Assembly (NCBI GenBank): GCA_030537195.1 | Contig: JAUNOK010000010.1 | Coordinates: 1-64,000, forward strand | Direction: 5' to 3' | DNA length: 64,000 nucleotides | Source: Eubacteriales bacterium | GTDB taxonomy: Bacteria; Bacillota; Clostridia; Lachnospirales; Lachnospiraceae | Shown: one piece after another, positions 7,609 to 16,696 of the stretch | Layout: every line of letters begins with the position of its first letter | Numbering within the stretch: position 1 is the stretch's first letter | Notes under the pieces: generated by a model | Told to the model about the DNA's origin: nothing | The model's database searches: none | Seen by the model: the letters and a program-made list of their open reading frames with translations, nothing else | Program-made: the position numbers and the translations under genes

Positions 7609-8472
7609 ATGTTAGTTTCAGCTAAAGAAATGTTAGACAAAGCTCTTGCCGGCAAATATGCTGTCGGACAGTTCAACATCAATAACCTTGAATGGACCAA
7701 GTCTATTCTTCTTACTGCACAGGAAATGAACGCTCCTGTAATTCTTGGTGTATCTGAAGGTGCTGGTAAGTATATGACTGGTTTTGAGACAGTTGCTGCC
7801 ATGGTTAAGGCTATGGACAAGTCTCTTGGAATCACTGTTCCTGTTGCTCTTCATCTTGACCACGGAACATACGAAGGATGCTACAAATGTATTAAAGCAG
7901 GATTCACATCTATCATGTTTGATGGTTCTCACTACCCAATTGATGAGAATATCAAGAAGACAACAGAACTTGTTAATGTAGCACACAATCTTGGTCTTTC
8001 TATTGAGGCAGAAGTTGGTTCAATAGGTGGTGAAGAAGATGGTGTTATCGGAATGGGTGAATGTGCAGATCCTAACGAGTGTAAGGCTATTGCAGATCTT
8101 GGCGTAGACATGCTTGCAGCAGGTATCGGTAACATTCACGGAAAGTATCCAGCTAATTGGCCTGGATTAAGCTTTGAGACACTTGCAGCTGTTAAGGAAA
8201 AGATTGGTGATATGCCATTAGTTCTTCATGGTGGTACAGGAATTCCTGCTGATATGATTCAGAAGGCTATCTCTCTTGGAGTATCTAAGATTAACGTTAA
8301 TACAGAATGCCAGCTTTCATTTGCTGACGCAACAAGAAAGTATGTAGAAGCAGGCAAAGACCTTGAAGGTAAAGGATTTGATCCTAGAAAGCTTCTGGCT
8401 CCTGGCTGTGAAGCTATTAAAGAAACTGTTCGCGAGAAGATTAACCTTTTCGGTTCAGCAGGAAAAGCTTGA
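7609..8472 (+). CDS. fba: Class II fructose-bisphosphate aldolase
   Basis: The 287-residue protein cleaves fructose 1,6-bisphosphate to glyceraldehyde 3-phosphate and dihydroxyacetone phosphate in glycolysis. Class II features are plain: AVGQFNINNLEW near the N-terminus, the zinc ligand region VALHLDHGTY (about 80-90), SIMFDGSHYP, EAEVGSIGGEEDG, IGNIHGKYP and LVLHGGTGIP with its zinc-binding His, then INVNTECQ. The length fits the Fba/GatY class IIA-B enzymes of Firmicutes. A GGAGG ribosome site precedes the ATG and TATAAT lies about 40 bases upstream. The sortase gene follows within 20 bases and may be co-transcribed. Confidence 0.95.
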   Translation: MLVSAKEMLDKALAGKYAVGQFNINNLEWTKSILLTAQEMNAPVILGVSEGAGKYMTGFETVAAMVKAMDKSLGITVPVALHLDHGTYEGCYKCIKAGFTSIMFDGSHYPIDENIKKTTELVNVAHNLGLSIEAEVGSIGGEEDGVIGMGECADPNECKAIADLGVDMLAAGIGNIHGKYPANWPGLSFETLAAVKEKIGDMPLVLHGGTGIPADMIQKAISLGVSKINVNTECQLSFADATRKYVEAGKDLEGKGFDPRKLLAPGCEAIKETVREKINLFGSAGKA

Positions 8473-8490
8473 TAAGGATTGGAGATATTT

Positions 8491-9408
8491 ATGGGTAACT
8501 TAAAGACAGATGAAGATGATGATTTTATAACATCTACTTCACCTGAGACAAAACCAGACGAAGCGGATGCTATATTTGATGCTAAAGAGAAAAAGAAAAA
8601 GCGATCTAACATCATCAGCCGCATTATTTTAATTATATGTGCCTGTGTATTTGTTTTTGCAGCCGTTAAACTTGTATCTATTCTTCTTGAATATAAGAAA
8701 GGCAACGACATTTACAACAATATTGAGGGAGATGTCCTTGAAGATACACCGGTTAATATTACAATTGATGACGAAGAACCTGAGGTAACTATTCCTTTTG
8801 TTTACAATCATCAGGCGCTGCTTGACATTAATTCGGATGGTCTTGGTTTTCTTTATGTACCGTCGGTTGATATAAGGCTTCCAATCGCCCAGACAACCGA
8901 TAATGATTTCTATCTTACTCATACATTTGACAAGACATACAATCGTAACGGATGCCTGTTCGTTGATTACAGAATTAAAGACGGTCTTAATGCCAGTCAT
9001 GTTCTTATCTACGGACATAACATGGGCTCCGGTGCTATGTTTGGTACTCTTGCCAGATATAAGAATTCTGGTTTCTACCAGACAGAAGGTAATGATGTTT
9101 TTTATATTTACACAGAGGATGTAATCCGTAAATACAAGATTTTCACAGTATATGTTACTGACCCGGTAAGTGATACATTTACATTTAATTTCAGTAATTT
9201 AACAGGGCTTCGCGAATACGCACAAACCGTTAAAGCGGAATCTTTATATGACACTGGTGTTGATGTTTCCAACACAACACAGGTTGTTACATTTTCAACC
9301 TGCACAGACGATTCTAAGCAACGTGTTATTGTATCTGGAACATATGTTGGAGAATCTAAGTTAGATAATGGAACCTCTTCTGAAGCAGCATTATCCGTTT
9401 CAGAGTAA
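8491..9408 (+). CDS. Class B sortase
   Basis: The ATG at 8491 follows GGAG at correct distance; a TTG four codons earlier overlaps that site and is rejected. The 305-residue protein has an acidic cytoplasmic N-terminus, a Lys-rich stop (AKEKKKKR), one membrane helix (residues ~42-66) and an extracellular sortase fold. The catalytic triad is His176 (LIYGHNM), Cys271 (VTFSTC) and Arg278 (QRVIVSG). The H-to-C distance of 95 residues with the extra helix fits class B. Sortases attach proteins to peptidoglycan or build pili; no sorting-signal substrate is visible in this window. It may share the aldolase transcript. Confidence 0.88.
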   Translation: MGNLKTDEDDDFITSTSPETKPDEADAIFDAKEKKKKRSNIISRIILIICACVFVFAAVKLVSILLEYKKGNDIYNNIEGDVLEDTPVNITIDDEEPEVTIPFVYNHQALLDINSDGLGFLYVPSVDIRLPIAQTTDNDFYLTHTFDKTYNRNGCLFVDYRIKDGLNASHVLIYGHNMGSGAMFGTLARYKNSGFYQTEGNDVFYIYTEDVIRKYKIFTVYVTDPVSDTFTFNFSNLTGLREYAQTVKAESLYDTGVDVSNTTQVVTFSTCTDDSKQRVIVSGTYVGESKLDNGTSSEAALSVSE

Positions 9409-9467
9409 GCATTTTAGCACTCAGATTTAAGAGCAGCTTAATTTTTTTAATTTTTTTAAAAAAGCAC

Positions 9468-9496
9468 TTGCAAATTAATACAATCTGAGTTATTTT
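9468..9496 (+). promoter_or_regulatory. Promoter of glnN
   Basis: TTGCAA (9468-9473), a 17-base spacer and TATTTT (9491-9496) precede a leader of about 130 nt before glnN. An inverted repeat (9419-9427 with 9482-9490) brackets the promoter and could be an operator. Confidence 0.5.
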
Positions 9497-9541
9497 ATTT
9501 AAAGACAGTTTGCTGTCACTAATTAAATAAGGTAGAACAAA

Positions 9542-9590
9542 GGCGTTCCATTTATATATTTGTAGAAGTATATACTTGGGCGCCATTTTT
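9542..9590 (+). promoter_or_regulatory. Possible attenuator hairpin in the glnN leader
   Basis: GGCGTTCC (9542-9549) pairs with GGGCGCC (9578-9584), using two G-U pairs, and is followed by ATTTTTAGTTTT. The element has the form of an intrinsic terminator placed between the promoter and glnN, 45 bases before the start codon. No known riboswitch class is recognised. Confidence 0.4.
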
Positions 9591-9634
9591 AGTTTTACTA
9601 ATAAAAAGATAAGAAAAGGAAGGATGAGGAAGTT

Positions 9635-11743
9635 ATGAGTGAAAGATTCAATGTAGCTGACATCTTCGGCGAGAATGTGTTTAACGACACAGTAATGAAA
9701 GAGCGTTTACCAAAGAACGTTTACAAAAACCTTAAATTAACAATGGAAGGTGTGCAGGAGTTATCTTTAGCAGATGCTGATGTTATCGCTAATGCTATGA
9801 AAGACTGGGCTATCGAGAAAGGTGCAACTCATTACACACATTGGTTCCAGCCTTTAACAGGAACTACTGCTGAGAAGCATGATTCATTTATTTCAGCACC
9901 TAAAGCAGATGGAAAGGTGCTTATGGAATTCTCAGGTAAGGAATTGATTAAGGGTGAACCTGATGCTTCATCATTCCCTTCAGGTGGTCTTCGTGCAACA
10001 TTCGAAGCCAGAGGATATACAGCATGGGATTGTACATCTCCTGCATTTGTACGCGAAGGTGCTCAGGGTGCTACTCTTTGCATTCCTACAGCATTCTGCT
10101 CTTACACAGGCGAGGCTCTTGACCAGAAGACTCCATTACTTCGTTCAATGGACGCCATCAATGAGCAGGCTCTTCGTATATTAAGACTTATGGGCAATAC
10201 AACTTCTAAGAGAGTTACTCCTTCAGTTGGTGCTGAACAGGAATACTTCATCGTAGACAGAGAGAAATATTTACAGAGAAAGGATCTTATCTTCTCTGGC
10301 CGTACTTTATTCGGAGCTATGCCTCCTAAGGGTCAGGAACTTGATGATCATTACTTTGGTTCTATCCGTGAAAGAATTGCTGCTTTCATGAAAGATATTA
10401 ATGAAGAATTATGGAAGCTTGGTGTATCTGCAAAGACACAGCATAATGAAGTTGCTCCTGCACAGCATGAGTTAGCTCCTATCTATGCACAGTGTAACAT
10501 TGCAACTGATAACAACCAGCTTATGATGGAAGTTATGAAGAAGGTTGCTTACAGACATGGTCTTGTATGCCTTCTCCATGAGAAGCCATTTGCAGGTGTT
10601 AACGGTTCTGGTAAGCATAACAACTGGTCTATCACAACTGATGATGGAATCAACATGCTTGACCCAGGTAAGACACCTCATGAGAACTTCCAGTTCCTTC
10701 TTGTACTTGGTGCAATTATGAAGGCTGTTGATACACACGCTGACCTTCTCCGTGAGTCTGCATCTGATGTTGGTAACGACCACAGACTTGGAGCTAACGA
10801 AGCACCTCCAGCTATCATCTCTATGTTCCTTGGCGAGCAGCTTGAAGATGTAGTTATGCAGTTAATCGATAAGGGTGATGCTACAAGCTCTATCCAGAAA
10901 GGTAAGTTAAAGACTGGTGCTTCTACTCTTCCAGATCTTAACAAAGATGCAACAGATAGAAACAGAACATCTCCATTCGCATTCACAGGTAACAAATTCG
11001 AGTTCCGTATGGTTGGTTCTTCAGATTCAATTGCTCCTGCAAATGTTGTTCTTAATACAATCGTTGCAGAAAGCTTTAAGGAAATCGCTGATGAATTAGA
11101 GGGTTCTGAAGATATGCAGATGGCTGTCCATGATATGATTAAGAAGCTCTTCACAGATCATCACAGAGTTGTATTCAACGGCAACGGTTACTCAGATGAA
11201 TGGGTAGCAGAGGCTGAAAGAAGAGGACTTCCAAACATCACATCTATGGTTGAGGCTGTTGGTTCACTCGTTAAGCCTGAGACAGTTAAAATGTTTGAAG
11301 AATTCGGTGTATTCACAGAAGCAGAATTAAAGTCAAGAGCTGAGATTAAGTACGAAGCTTACTCTAAGGCAATCAACATCGAAGCTAAGACAATGATAGA
11401 TATGGCTGGCAAGGAAATCATTCCTGCTGTCATCTCATACACAACAGAGCTTGCTAACTCAGTACTTTCAGTTAAGGAAGCTGGCGCAGACGCTTCAGTT
11501 CAGGCAGACATCCTTACAGAAGTATCTGGTTACTTAAAAGAAATGAAATCAGCATCAGCTAAGCTTGCAGAAACAGTTGCTACAGCAGCTACACTCGAAG
11601 GCAAGGCACAGGCTGAATACTTCAGAGATACAGTAAAGGTTGCAATGGACGAATTAAGAGCTCCAGTAGATAAAGCCGAGATGATAGTAGACAAGGAATT
11701 CTGGCCATTCCCAAGCTACAGCGAATTATTATTCGAGGTATAA
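9635..11743 (+). CDS. glnN: Type III glutamine synthetase
   Basis: The 702-residue length is diagnostic for GSIII, against about 450 for GSI. It makes glutamine from glutamate, ammonia and ATP. Family motifs include [21 protein letters not shown] (about 61-80), [17 protein letters not shown], the [10 protein letters not shown] metal site (about 200-209), [29 protein letters not shown] with the nucleotide-site residues, and [29 protein letters not shown] ribosome region precedes the ATG. It is monocistronic: a possible attenuator stands before it and a strong terminator after it. A PII gene lies upstream on the same strand, but is separately transcribed. Confidence 0.96.
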   Translation: MSERFNVADIFGENVFNDTVMKERLPKNVYKNLKLTMEGVQELSLADADVIANAMKDWAIEKGATHYTHWFQPLTGTTAEKHDSFISAPKADGKVLMEFSGKELIKGEPDASSFPSGGLRATFEARGYTAWDCTSPAFVREGAQGATLCIPTAFCSYTGEALDQKTPLLRSMDAINEQALRILRLMGNTTSKRVTPSVGAEQEYFIVDREKYLQRKDLIFSGRTLFGAMPPKGQELDDHYFGSIRERIAAFMKDINEELWKLGVSAKTQHNEVAPAQHELAPIYAQCNIATDNNQLMMEVMKKVAYRHGLVCLLHEKPFAGVNGSGKHNNWSITTDDGINMLDPGKTPHENFQFLLVLGAIMKAVDTHADLLRESASDVGNDHRLGANEAPPAIISMFLGEQLEDVVMQLIDKGDATSSIQKGKLKTGASTLPDLNKDATDRNRTSPFAFTGNKFEFRMVGSSDSIAPANVVLNTIVAESFKEIADELEGSEDMQMAVHDMIKKLFTDHHRVVFNGNGYSDEWVAEAERRGLPNITSMVEAVGSLVKPETVKMFEEFGVFTEAELKSRAEIKYEAYSKAINIEAKTMIDMAGKEIIPAVISYTTELANSVLSVKEAGADASVQADILTEVSGYLKEMKSASAKLAETVATAATLEGKAQAEYFRDTVKVAMDELRAPVDKAEMIVDKEFWPFPSYSELLFEV

Positions 11744-11774
11744 TACATAACTAATTGTTATAAATCACTCTCAT

Positions 11775-11826
11775 AAAAATCTCCAGCATTAGACCGGCGA
11801 AGCCAAATCTAATGCTGGAGATTTTT
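11775..11826 (+). terminator. Strong terminator after glnN
   Basis: A perfect 19-bp stem (11775-11793 with 11808-11826) with a 14-base loop ends in five Ts on the plus strand, and by symmetry in five Ts on the minus strand too. Confidence 0.9.
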
Positions 11827-11840
11827 CATCCCTGCCAGTT

Positions 11841-12085
11841 CTCCACTGTGTAGATTGCCAGTCTGGGGGTATCGGGCTGTGGCTTGATTTATTACGAGCT
11901 GTGCAGGAGTTAATGCCGCTATAGACAAAAGTTCAGCGTGCAAAAGCTCGTTCAAACGAAGTGCGTTTGCTTTTGCACGCTGTAAAAAACTCTGTATATG
12001 GCGGCATTTACTCCTGCTAAGCGCAGTAATCCATGAAAGCCACAGCCCGATACCCCCAGACTGGCCACAACCTACACCCTACTGT
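11841..12085. repeat. Long imperfect palindrome (MITE-like) between glnN and luxS
   Basis: The two halves are inverted copies. The first 28 bases of the left arm (11858-11885) are a perfect reverse complement of 12037-12064. Further in, GCAGGAGT/AATGCCGC blocks and a central AGCGTGCAAAAGC also match, around a centre near 11960. Outside the perfect ends, weaker matching extends to about 11841 and 12085, touching the last codons of luxS. The arms are more GC-rich than the surroundings. No open reading frame or clear target-site duplication is visible. It could be a miniature transposable element or a very long RNA hairpin. Confidence 0.75.
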
Positions 12086-12564
12086 GGATAATTCATCCTC
12101 TCCGCAACCGGATTCTCCAGAACCTCTTCCTTAAACTTCTTCATATATATCTTCGCAAGCTTAAGATTGTTATCCAGATAATTACCACAGTCTCTTGGTG
12201 AATATCCAGGAATTGGTGTATTATCGTCATAATTAAGGACATAATCGGCAGCTTCTCTTAATACCCCGATAATATCCTCTGACTTTAAATCTCCTGCAAA
12301 TATAACATAAAAACCTGTTCTGCAGCCCATAGGTCCAAAATATATAGTTTTCTCAGCCCATTCTGCATGATTTCTTAAAAATGTAGCAACGAGATGTTCA
12401 ATTGAATGGATTCCCGGAGTATCCATAGGTGGCTCTTCATTAGGTCTTGTAAATCTTAAATCAAATGTTGTAAGACATACATCTCCGATATAATCCTTTC
12501 TTGATACATATACACCTGTCAGTAAATCAAGATGATTCACTGTAAAACTTGCTATCTTGTTCAT
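12079..12564 (-). CDS. luxS: S-ribosylhomocysteine lyase
   Basis: The 161-residue enzyme splits S-ribosylhomocysteine into homocysteine and DPD, the precursor of autoinducer-2, as part of the activated methyl cycle. The metal site His53-Ser-Ile-Glu56-His57 (GIHSIEHLVA) and the third ligand Cys126 (SPRDCGNYLD) are present, as is Cys81 in GPMGCRTGFY. The length is standard. The final residues (AERMNYPQ) fall within the outer fringe of the long palindrome, so the C-terminus may have been reshaped by that element. It follows the small Cys protein gene by 51 bases on the same strand and may be the last gene of that operon. Confidence 0.96.
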   Translation of the reverse strand: MNKIASFTVNHLDLLTGVYVSRKDYIGDVCLTTFDLRFTRPNEEPPMDTPGIHSIEHLVATFLRNHAEWAEKTIYFGPMGCRTGFYVIFAGDLKSEDIIGVLREAADYVLNYDDNTPIPGYSPRDCGNYLDNNLKLAKIYMKKFKEEVLENPVAERMNYPQ

Positions 12565-12615
12565 TAATAAGCTCCTTCCGTTATCTAATCTCTAATCTTA
12601 ACCCATCCACATCTT

Positions 12616-12798
12616 CTACATCTGATGACGGACAATCTTATATTCGTCATTGCTCTGATAATATGGACACTGCTTATATGAAGAACTTAAAAGTCTTGCA
12701 TAATCGTCCTCGTCCATATCAACATCACATACATATCCTTCAATCTCCTCGTCATATACAAGGTTGTTGCAATAATCGCAATTATATTGTGATGACAT
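12616..12798 (-). CDS. Small Cys-rich protein (DUF6472-like)
   Basis: The 60-residue protein has CDYC (7-10), then CDVD (about 24) and CPYY (about 44), with a very acidic middle (DEEIEGYVCDVDMDEDDYARLL) and the end YYQSNDEYKIVRHQM. This pattern matches a short clostridial family that I recall as DUF6472, though I cannot confirm that number here. Four cysteines suggest one bound zinc. It starts 2 bases after the stop codon of the rhodanese-TtcA gene, so it belongs to that operon. Confidence 0.65.
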   Translation of the reverse strand: MSSQYNCDYCNNLVYDEEIEGYVCDVDMDEDDYARLLSSSYKQCPYYQSNDEYKIVRHQM

Positions 12799-12800
12799 AT

Positions 12801-14036
12801 TTATTCCATCTCCTTATTATCTGCTGTCTGGCTGCCTGATGCGCCGTTATGTCTGCCCATTTCCTCATATCTCTCAAGGAAATTATGCTTAACACCATAC
12901 TGCTTATACGCAATAACAGTATCAAGATTAACATTTTCAACACTTCTGAAAATATTCTTCTCAATGTAAGGGCTTACCTTAGTCAGGTCTTTGATAAGCT
13001 GCTTAATCTCGCCTCTCTTAGAACCCTTTTCTGTTCCACCACATGAAGCACAGCTCTCTGTAAGCCTGCATGCGCACTGTATAAATGCGAGATTATTATA
13101 ATCTCTCCAATGTATTATATCAGCTTCTCTTATAAGGTAAAGCGGTCTTATAAGCTCCATGCCCTCAAAATTAGTGCTGTGAAGCTTTGGCATCATAGTC
13201 TGAATCTGTGCTCCATACAACATTCCCATAAGAATTGTCTCAATAACATCATCATAATGATGACCTAACGCAATCTTATTGCAGCCCAGTTCTTTAGCCT
13301 TGCTGTACAGATATCCTCTTCTCATTCGGGCGCACAGATAACATGGAGACTCCTCTATATCTGCAACCGTATCAAATATCTCTGATTTGAACACAGTTAT
13401 AGGAATATCAAGTATCTTCGCATTATTAAGAATAACCTGATAATTAATATCATTGTATCCCGGATTCATAACTAAGAATACAAGTTCAAAATTATTCTTC
13501 CCATGTCTCTTAAGCTCCTGAAAAAGCTTCGCCATAAGCATAGAATCCTTACCGCCTGATATACAGACAGCAATCTTATCTCCGTCCTGTATAAGGTCAT
13601 ATTCATTAAGTGCCTGTGTGAACTTTCTCCATATAGGCTTTCTGAACTTCTTGACTATGCTCCGCTCTATTTCCTTAACTCTGTCTTCACCCGAAATCTC
13701 ATTCTCTGCCTGTGCTTCCTTGACATAATTCTCGAACTTCCACTTCATATAAGCGCCCCAGCCGCCATACAGACTGTAGACCTCATAACCCATTTCTTCA
13801 AGAATATCTGCCAGATCATCACTGTGCAGACCTGTATAGCACAGAAGATATATAGGGACACTCTTATCAAACTGCTGTGTGAATTTCTCAGGTGTTTCTT
13901 CAAGCACCTTAATCAGTTCCTCCCAGTACCAATTTCTTGCTCCGGGATATGTTTCCTTCTCGAATTCCTGCTTGTCTCTTACATCAAGCAGAACCTTTTC
14001 TCTTTCATCATTCTGGTAATCAATTATTGTTTTCAT
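12801..14036 (-). CDS. Rhodanese - TtcA-type tRNA thiolation fusion protein
   Basis: The 411-residue protein joins two enzymes. Residues ~1-105 are a rhodanese domain with active-site Cys66 in LLCYTGLHSDD. Residues ~125-390 are a PP-loop ATPase of the TtcA family: SGGKDS (160-165), CYLC (232-235), GHHYDDVIETILM, and a second Cys cluster (CACRLTESCASCGG, about 321-334). TtcA makes 2-thiocytidine at tRNA position 32 using an Fe-S cluster; a rhodanese can hand over persulfide sulfur. I chose the ATG at 14036, about 7 bases after GAGG; an ATG directly before it is also possible. The gene overlaps the upstream PII-like gene by 17 bases. Confidence 0.88.
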   Translation of the reverse strand: MKTIIDYQNDEREKVLLDVRDKQEFEKETYPGARNWYWEELIKVLEETPEKFTQQFDKSVPIYLLCYTGLHSDDLADILEEMGYEVYSLYGGWGAYMKWKFENYVKEAQAENEISGEDRVKEIERSIVKKFRKPIWRKFTQALNEYDLIQDGDKIAVCISGGKDSMLMAKLFQELKRHGKNNFELVFLVMNPGYNDINYQVILNNAKILDIPITVFKSEIFDTVADIEESPCYLCARMRRGYLYSKAKELGCNKIALGHHYDDVIETILMGMLYGAQIQTMMPKLHSTNFEGMELIRPLYLIREADIIHWRDYNNLAFIQCACRLTESCASCGGTEKGSKRGEIKQLIKDLTKVSPYIEKNIFRSVENVNLDTVIAYKQYGVKHNFLERYEEMGRHNGASGSQTADNKEME

Positions 14037-14733
14037 CATTAACCTCTTCATCCTGCGAATCCTCAAGAATACGCAGTCCTGCCGTACTTGTAACAGGAAG
14101 TGAGAACACAATAGTTCCTGCCTTGCTGTCTACGCCGGCTTTGTCCATTATAGCACGCATAATAGCATTTTTCTGTGATGACTTTGCAACAATAAGAATT
14201 ACTTCCTTCTCTGAAACAAGCGAAACTCCAAGGAACTGCTCTGCCCGCTTCATTCCAACACCTTTTCCATGAAGCACCGTTCCACCTGTTGCACCGCCTT
14301 CTTCCGCTGCTCTCATCACCTGTGTATTATATCCATAATTAGCTATTGCAACAATAAGTTCATGTTTAGTATCCTTCAATGTGCTCTCATCTCCTTTCTT
14401 ATATTCCTGCCCGTCAATTAAGAATCCCAGCTCTCTCTTGCCACCAATACTGCTTAGCGACACTATAAATGCGATTCCGGTTCCTGGCACATCTATTCTT
14501 AACTTACTCTGAAGCCCCTTCTTAACATTCTTCCATGTATCCTCTGTAACAAGTGACATATGGATACCCTTCTCGTCATCCTCAAGTCCCAGTAAATCAA
14601 GTACATCACTTGATGCTGTTCCCCTGCCTAACGATATATTAGCTGCTTCAACATTATAATCCTTATAGCAATCAACAAAACGCGGCATATTCTTCCTGCT
14701 GCATATTGTTACCATTACATATACTTCACTCAT
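14020..14733 (-). CDS. PII-like protein with two tandem domains, DUF1538-associated
   Basis: The 237-residue protein contains two PII-like halves. The second (about residues 115-220) is clearest: KHELIVAIANYGYNTQVMRAAEEGGATGGTVLHGKG, then VSLVSEKEVILIVAKSSQKNAIMRAIM. The GATGGTVLHGKG stretch is where PII proteins carry the T-loop start. Such proteins occur next to DUF1538 membrane proteins, as here, and probably regulate them the way GlnK regulates AmtB; that is inference. The ATG at 14733 lies 9 bases after GAGG; the ATG two codons earlier is only 3 bases away. It overlaps the downstream gene. Confidence 0.8.
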   Translation of the reverse strand: MSEVYVMVTICSRKNMPRFVDCYKDYNVEAANISLGRGTASSDVLDLLGLEDDEKGIHMSLVTEDTWKNVKKGLQSKLRIDVPGTGIAFIVSLSSIGGKRELGFLIDGQEYKKGDESTLKDTKHELIVAIANYGYNTQVMRAAEEGGATGGTVLHGKGVGMKRAEQFLGVSLVSEKEVILIVAKSSQKNAIMRAIMDKAGVDSKAGTIVFSLPVTSTAGLRILEDSQDEEVNDENNN

Positions 14734-14745
14734 ATCCATCTACCT

Positions 14746-16323
14746 CTATAATTCAATAATCGCATCATCTGAAAGCTCTGCAAACATATCCACAATAGGT
14801 GTAACAGTCTGTGGCACATTTGCTCTCCTGCTGTCCTTGATTCTGTATATAACACCAAGTATCTGCAAAGTTATAAGAGGTGTCATGGCAACCATGGCAA
14901 CAACACCGAATGCGTCAGTTACAATATTACCGCCTACTGCGAGACATGCTCCCTGTGCCAGTGGCAGTAAAAATGTAGCTGTCATCGGACCTGACGCAAC
15001 TCCTCCGGAGTCAAATGCTATGGCAGTGAATATCTTAGGAACAAAAAGCGTAAGTATCAGTGCTATTCCATAACCCGGAATAAGAAAATATAATATTGAG
15101 ATGCCTGTCAGCACTCTTATCATTGAAAGGCCAACAGATACTGCAACACCTACAGAAAGACTTATCTGCATTGATTTGCCTGATATGCTTCCTGATGTCA
15201 GTTCTTCTACCTGATGCATAAGCACATATACAGCAGGCTCTGCCTTAACAATGAAATATCCTATTATCATGCCAGTAGGTACGATAATCCATCTAAATGA
15301 TAATGAAGCAAGCACTGATCCAAGATAATTACCTGCTGGAATAAATCCAACATTAGCACCTGTAAGAAAAAGTACAAGTCCAATATATGTATACACAAGT
15401 CCAACGCATATCTTCATAAGCGACTTCTTATTCATCTTTGGAGCAAATATCTGAAACACTCCGAAAAATACAACTATCGGAAGAAGTGACAGTGCTATTT
15501 CTTTCAGATATTTCGGTATCTCATACAGGAACAGCTTACCAAGTTCAACAGAATCGCTTACTTCAGTAATTGCTGTTGTTGTAAAATTACCCTCTGTACT
15601 ATAAACCATTCCAAGAATAAGAACTGCGAGTATTGGTCCGATTGAACATAATGATACAAGACCAAAACTATCATTGCCGGCATGTTTATCGTTTCGGATA
15701 GAAGAAATACCCACACCAAGAGCCATTATAAATGGTACAGTCATCGGACCGGTTGTTACTCCCCCTGAATCAAATGCAACTGCAAGAAAGCCTTTAGGAA
15801 CAAACATCGCAAGTGCAAAAACAATTGCATAAAACACCAGCAGAAGCGGTGCTAACGGTATTCCAAAAAGTATTCTTAAAAGTGCAGCAACAAGAAATAC
15901 ACCTACTCCAACTGCTACAGATAATATAAGCACCATATTAGGAACTGCTGCCACCTGTCCTGCAAGCACCTGCAAATCCGGCTCAGAAATCGTAATTATA
16001 ACTCCAAGAATAAATCCAATTGCTACAATCATCCATAATTTCTTAGTCCTTAACATACTTCCGCCAACTCTTTCACCCATTGGCGTCATGGACAATTCTG
16101 CCCCTAAAGAAAAAAACACCATGCCAATAATAACCAGCACGGCTCCAACAATGAATTCAACCAGTATACTAGGTGAAAGAGGTGCTATTGTGAAGCCAAG
16201 AAGCAACACTATAAGCATTATCGGTACTACCGCACTAACAGACTCCTTTGTCTTTTCCTTCATCTTCTCTCTTACCACTGTATTCTGGCAACTAAATTGT
16301 GTCCTTAATAATCCAGCCTTCAA
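14746..16323 (-). CDS. DUF1538 membrane protein, probable transporter
   Basis: The 525-residue protein has about twelve membrane helices in two homologous halves. Each half carries the family signature, AFDSGGVTTGPMTVPF (about 185) and AFDSGGVASGPMTATF (about 430). DUF1538 proteins are presumed transporters; the substrate is not known. The frame begins at a TTG with AAGGGAG seven bases before it; an ATG at codon 21 has a weaker site, so the start is uncertain. It is the first gene of an operon with a PII-like protein, a rhodanese-TtcA fusion and a small Cys protein, which hints at sulfur or nitrogen solute transport. Confidence 0.82.
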   Translation of the reverse strand: MKAGLLRTQFSCQNTVVREKMKEKTKESVSAVVPIMLIVLLLGFTIAPLSPSILVEFIVGAVLVIIGMVFFSLGAELSMTPMGERVGGSMLRTKKLWMIVAIGFILGVIITISEPDLQVLAGQVAAVPNMVLILSVAVGVGVFLVAALLRILFGIPLAPLLLVFYAIVFALAMFVPKGFLAVAFDSGGVTTGPMTVPFIMALGVGISSIRNDKHAGNDSFGLVSLCSIGPILAVLILGMVYSTEGNFTTTAITEVSDSVELGKLFLYEIPKYLKEIALSLLPIVVFFGVFQIFAPKMNKKSLMKICVGLVYTYIGLVLFLTGANVGFIPAGNYLGSVLASLSFRWIIVPTGMIIGYFIVKAEPAVYVLMHQVEELTSGSISGKSMQISLSVGVAVSVGLSMIRVLTGISILYFLIPGYGIALILTLFVPKIFTAIAFDSGGVASGPMTATFLLPLAQGACLAVGGNIVTDAFGVVAMVAMTPLITLQILGVIYRIKDSRRANVPQTVTPIVDMFAELSDDAIIEL

Positions 16324-16457
16324 TAAAATCTCCCTTCGCTCTTAAATATCAGTTTCGGGTTACATAGTAATATATTAACATCTAATAATTGTACTGGCTA
16401 CTTAAAATTTTATAAAAAGTGCCCCTATCAGAACACTTTTTATAAATTAAAACTCAA

Positions 16458-16664
16458 TTATAAATTGTCATTTTCTTTCTCTCTGAGCAGCTCTTCATAC
16501 TTTAACTGGTATGCAATCAGCCGTGGAATATATTCTGGTGGAGTTCTTCTTGATGCCTCCCAGTCCTCTAATGTACGCACAGGAATACCTGTGTGCTGTG
16601 AAAATTCTTTTCTATTCATTCCAACGCTTTCTCTAAGCTGTTTCATTGTCTCTGCTATAGTCAT
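16458..16664 (-). CDS. Short XRE-type helix-turn-helix protein
   Basis: The 68-residue product is little more than one HTH domain: MTIAETMKQLRESVGMNRKEFSQHTGIPVRTLEDWEASRRTPP, with the recognition helix around VRTLEDWE. GGGGATA stands before the ATG. Free-standing proteins of this size are common near mobile elements and toxin-antitoxin loci. It opens a stretch (16.4-19.7 kb) of small, partly broken genes, and its target cannot be read. Confidence 0.75.
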   Translation of the reverse strand: MTIAETMKQLRESVGMNRKEFSQHTGIPVRTLEDWEASRRTPPEYIPRLIAYQLKYEELLREKENDNL

Positions 16665-16696
16665 AATATATCCCCTCTCAATGCATTTTTATAATT

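Noticed and set aside
8491-9408. Sortase substrate with a sorting motif nearby
   Set aside because: No neighbouring protein shows an LPXTG- or NPQTN-like motif followed by a membrane helix and basic tail.
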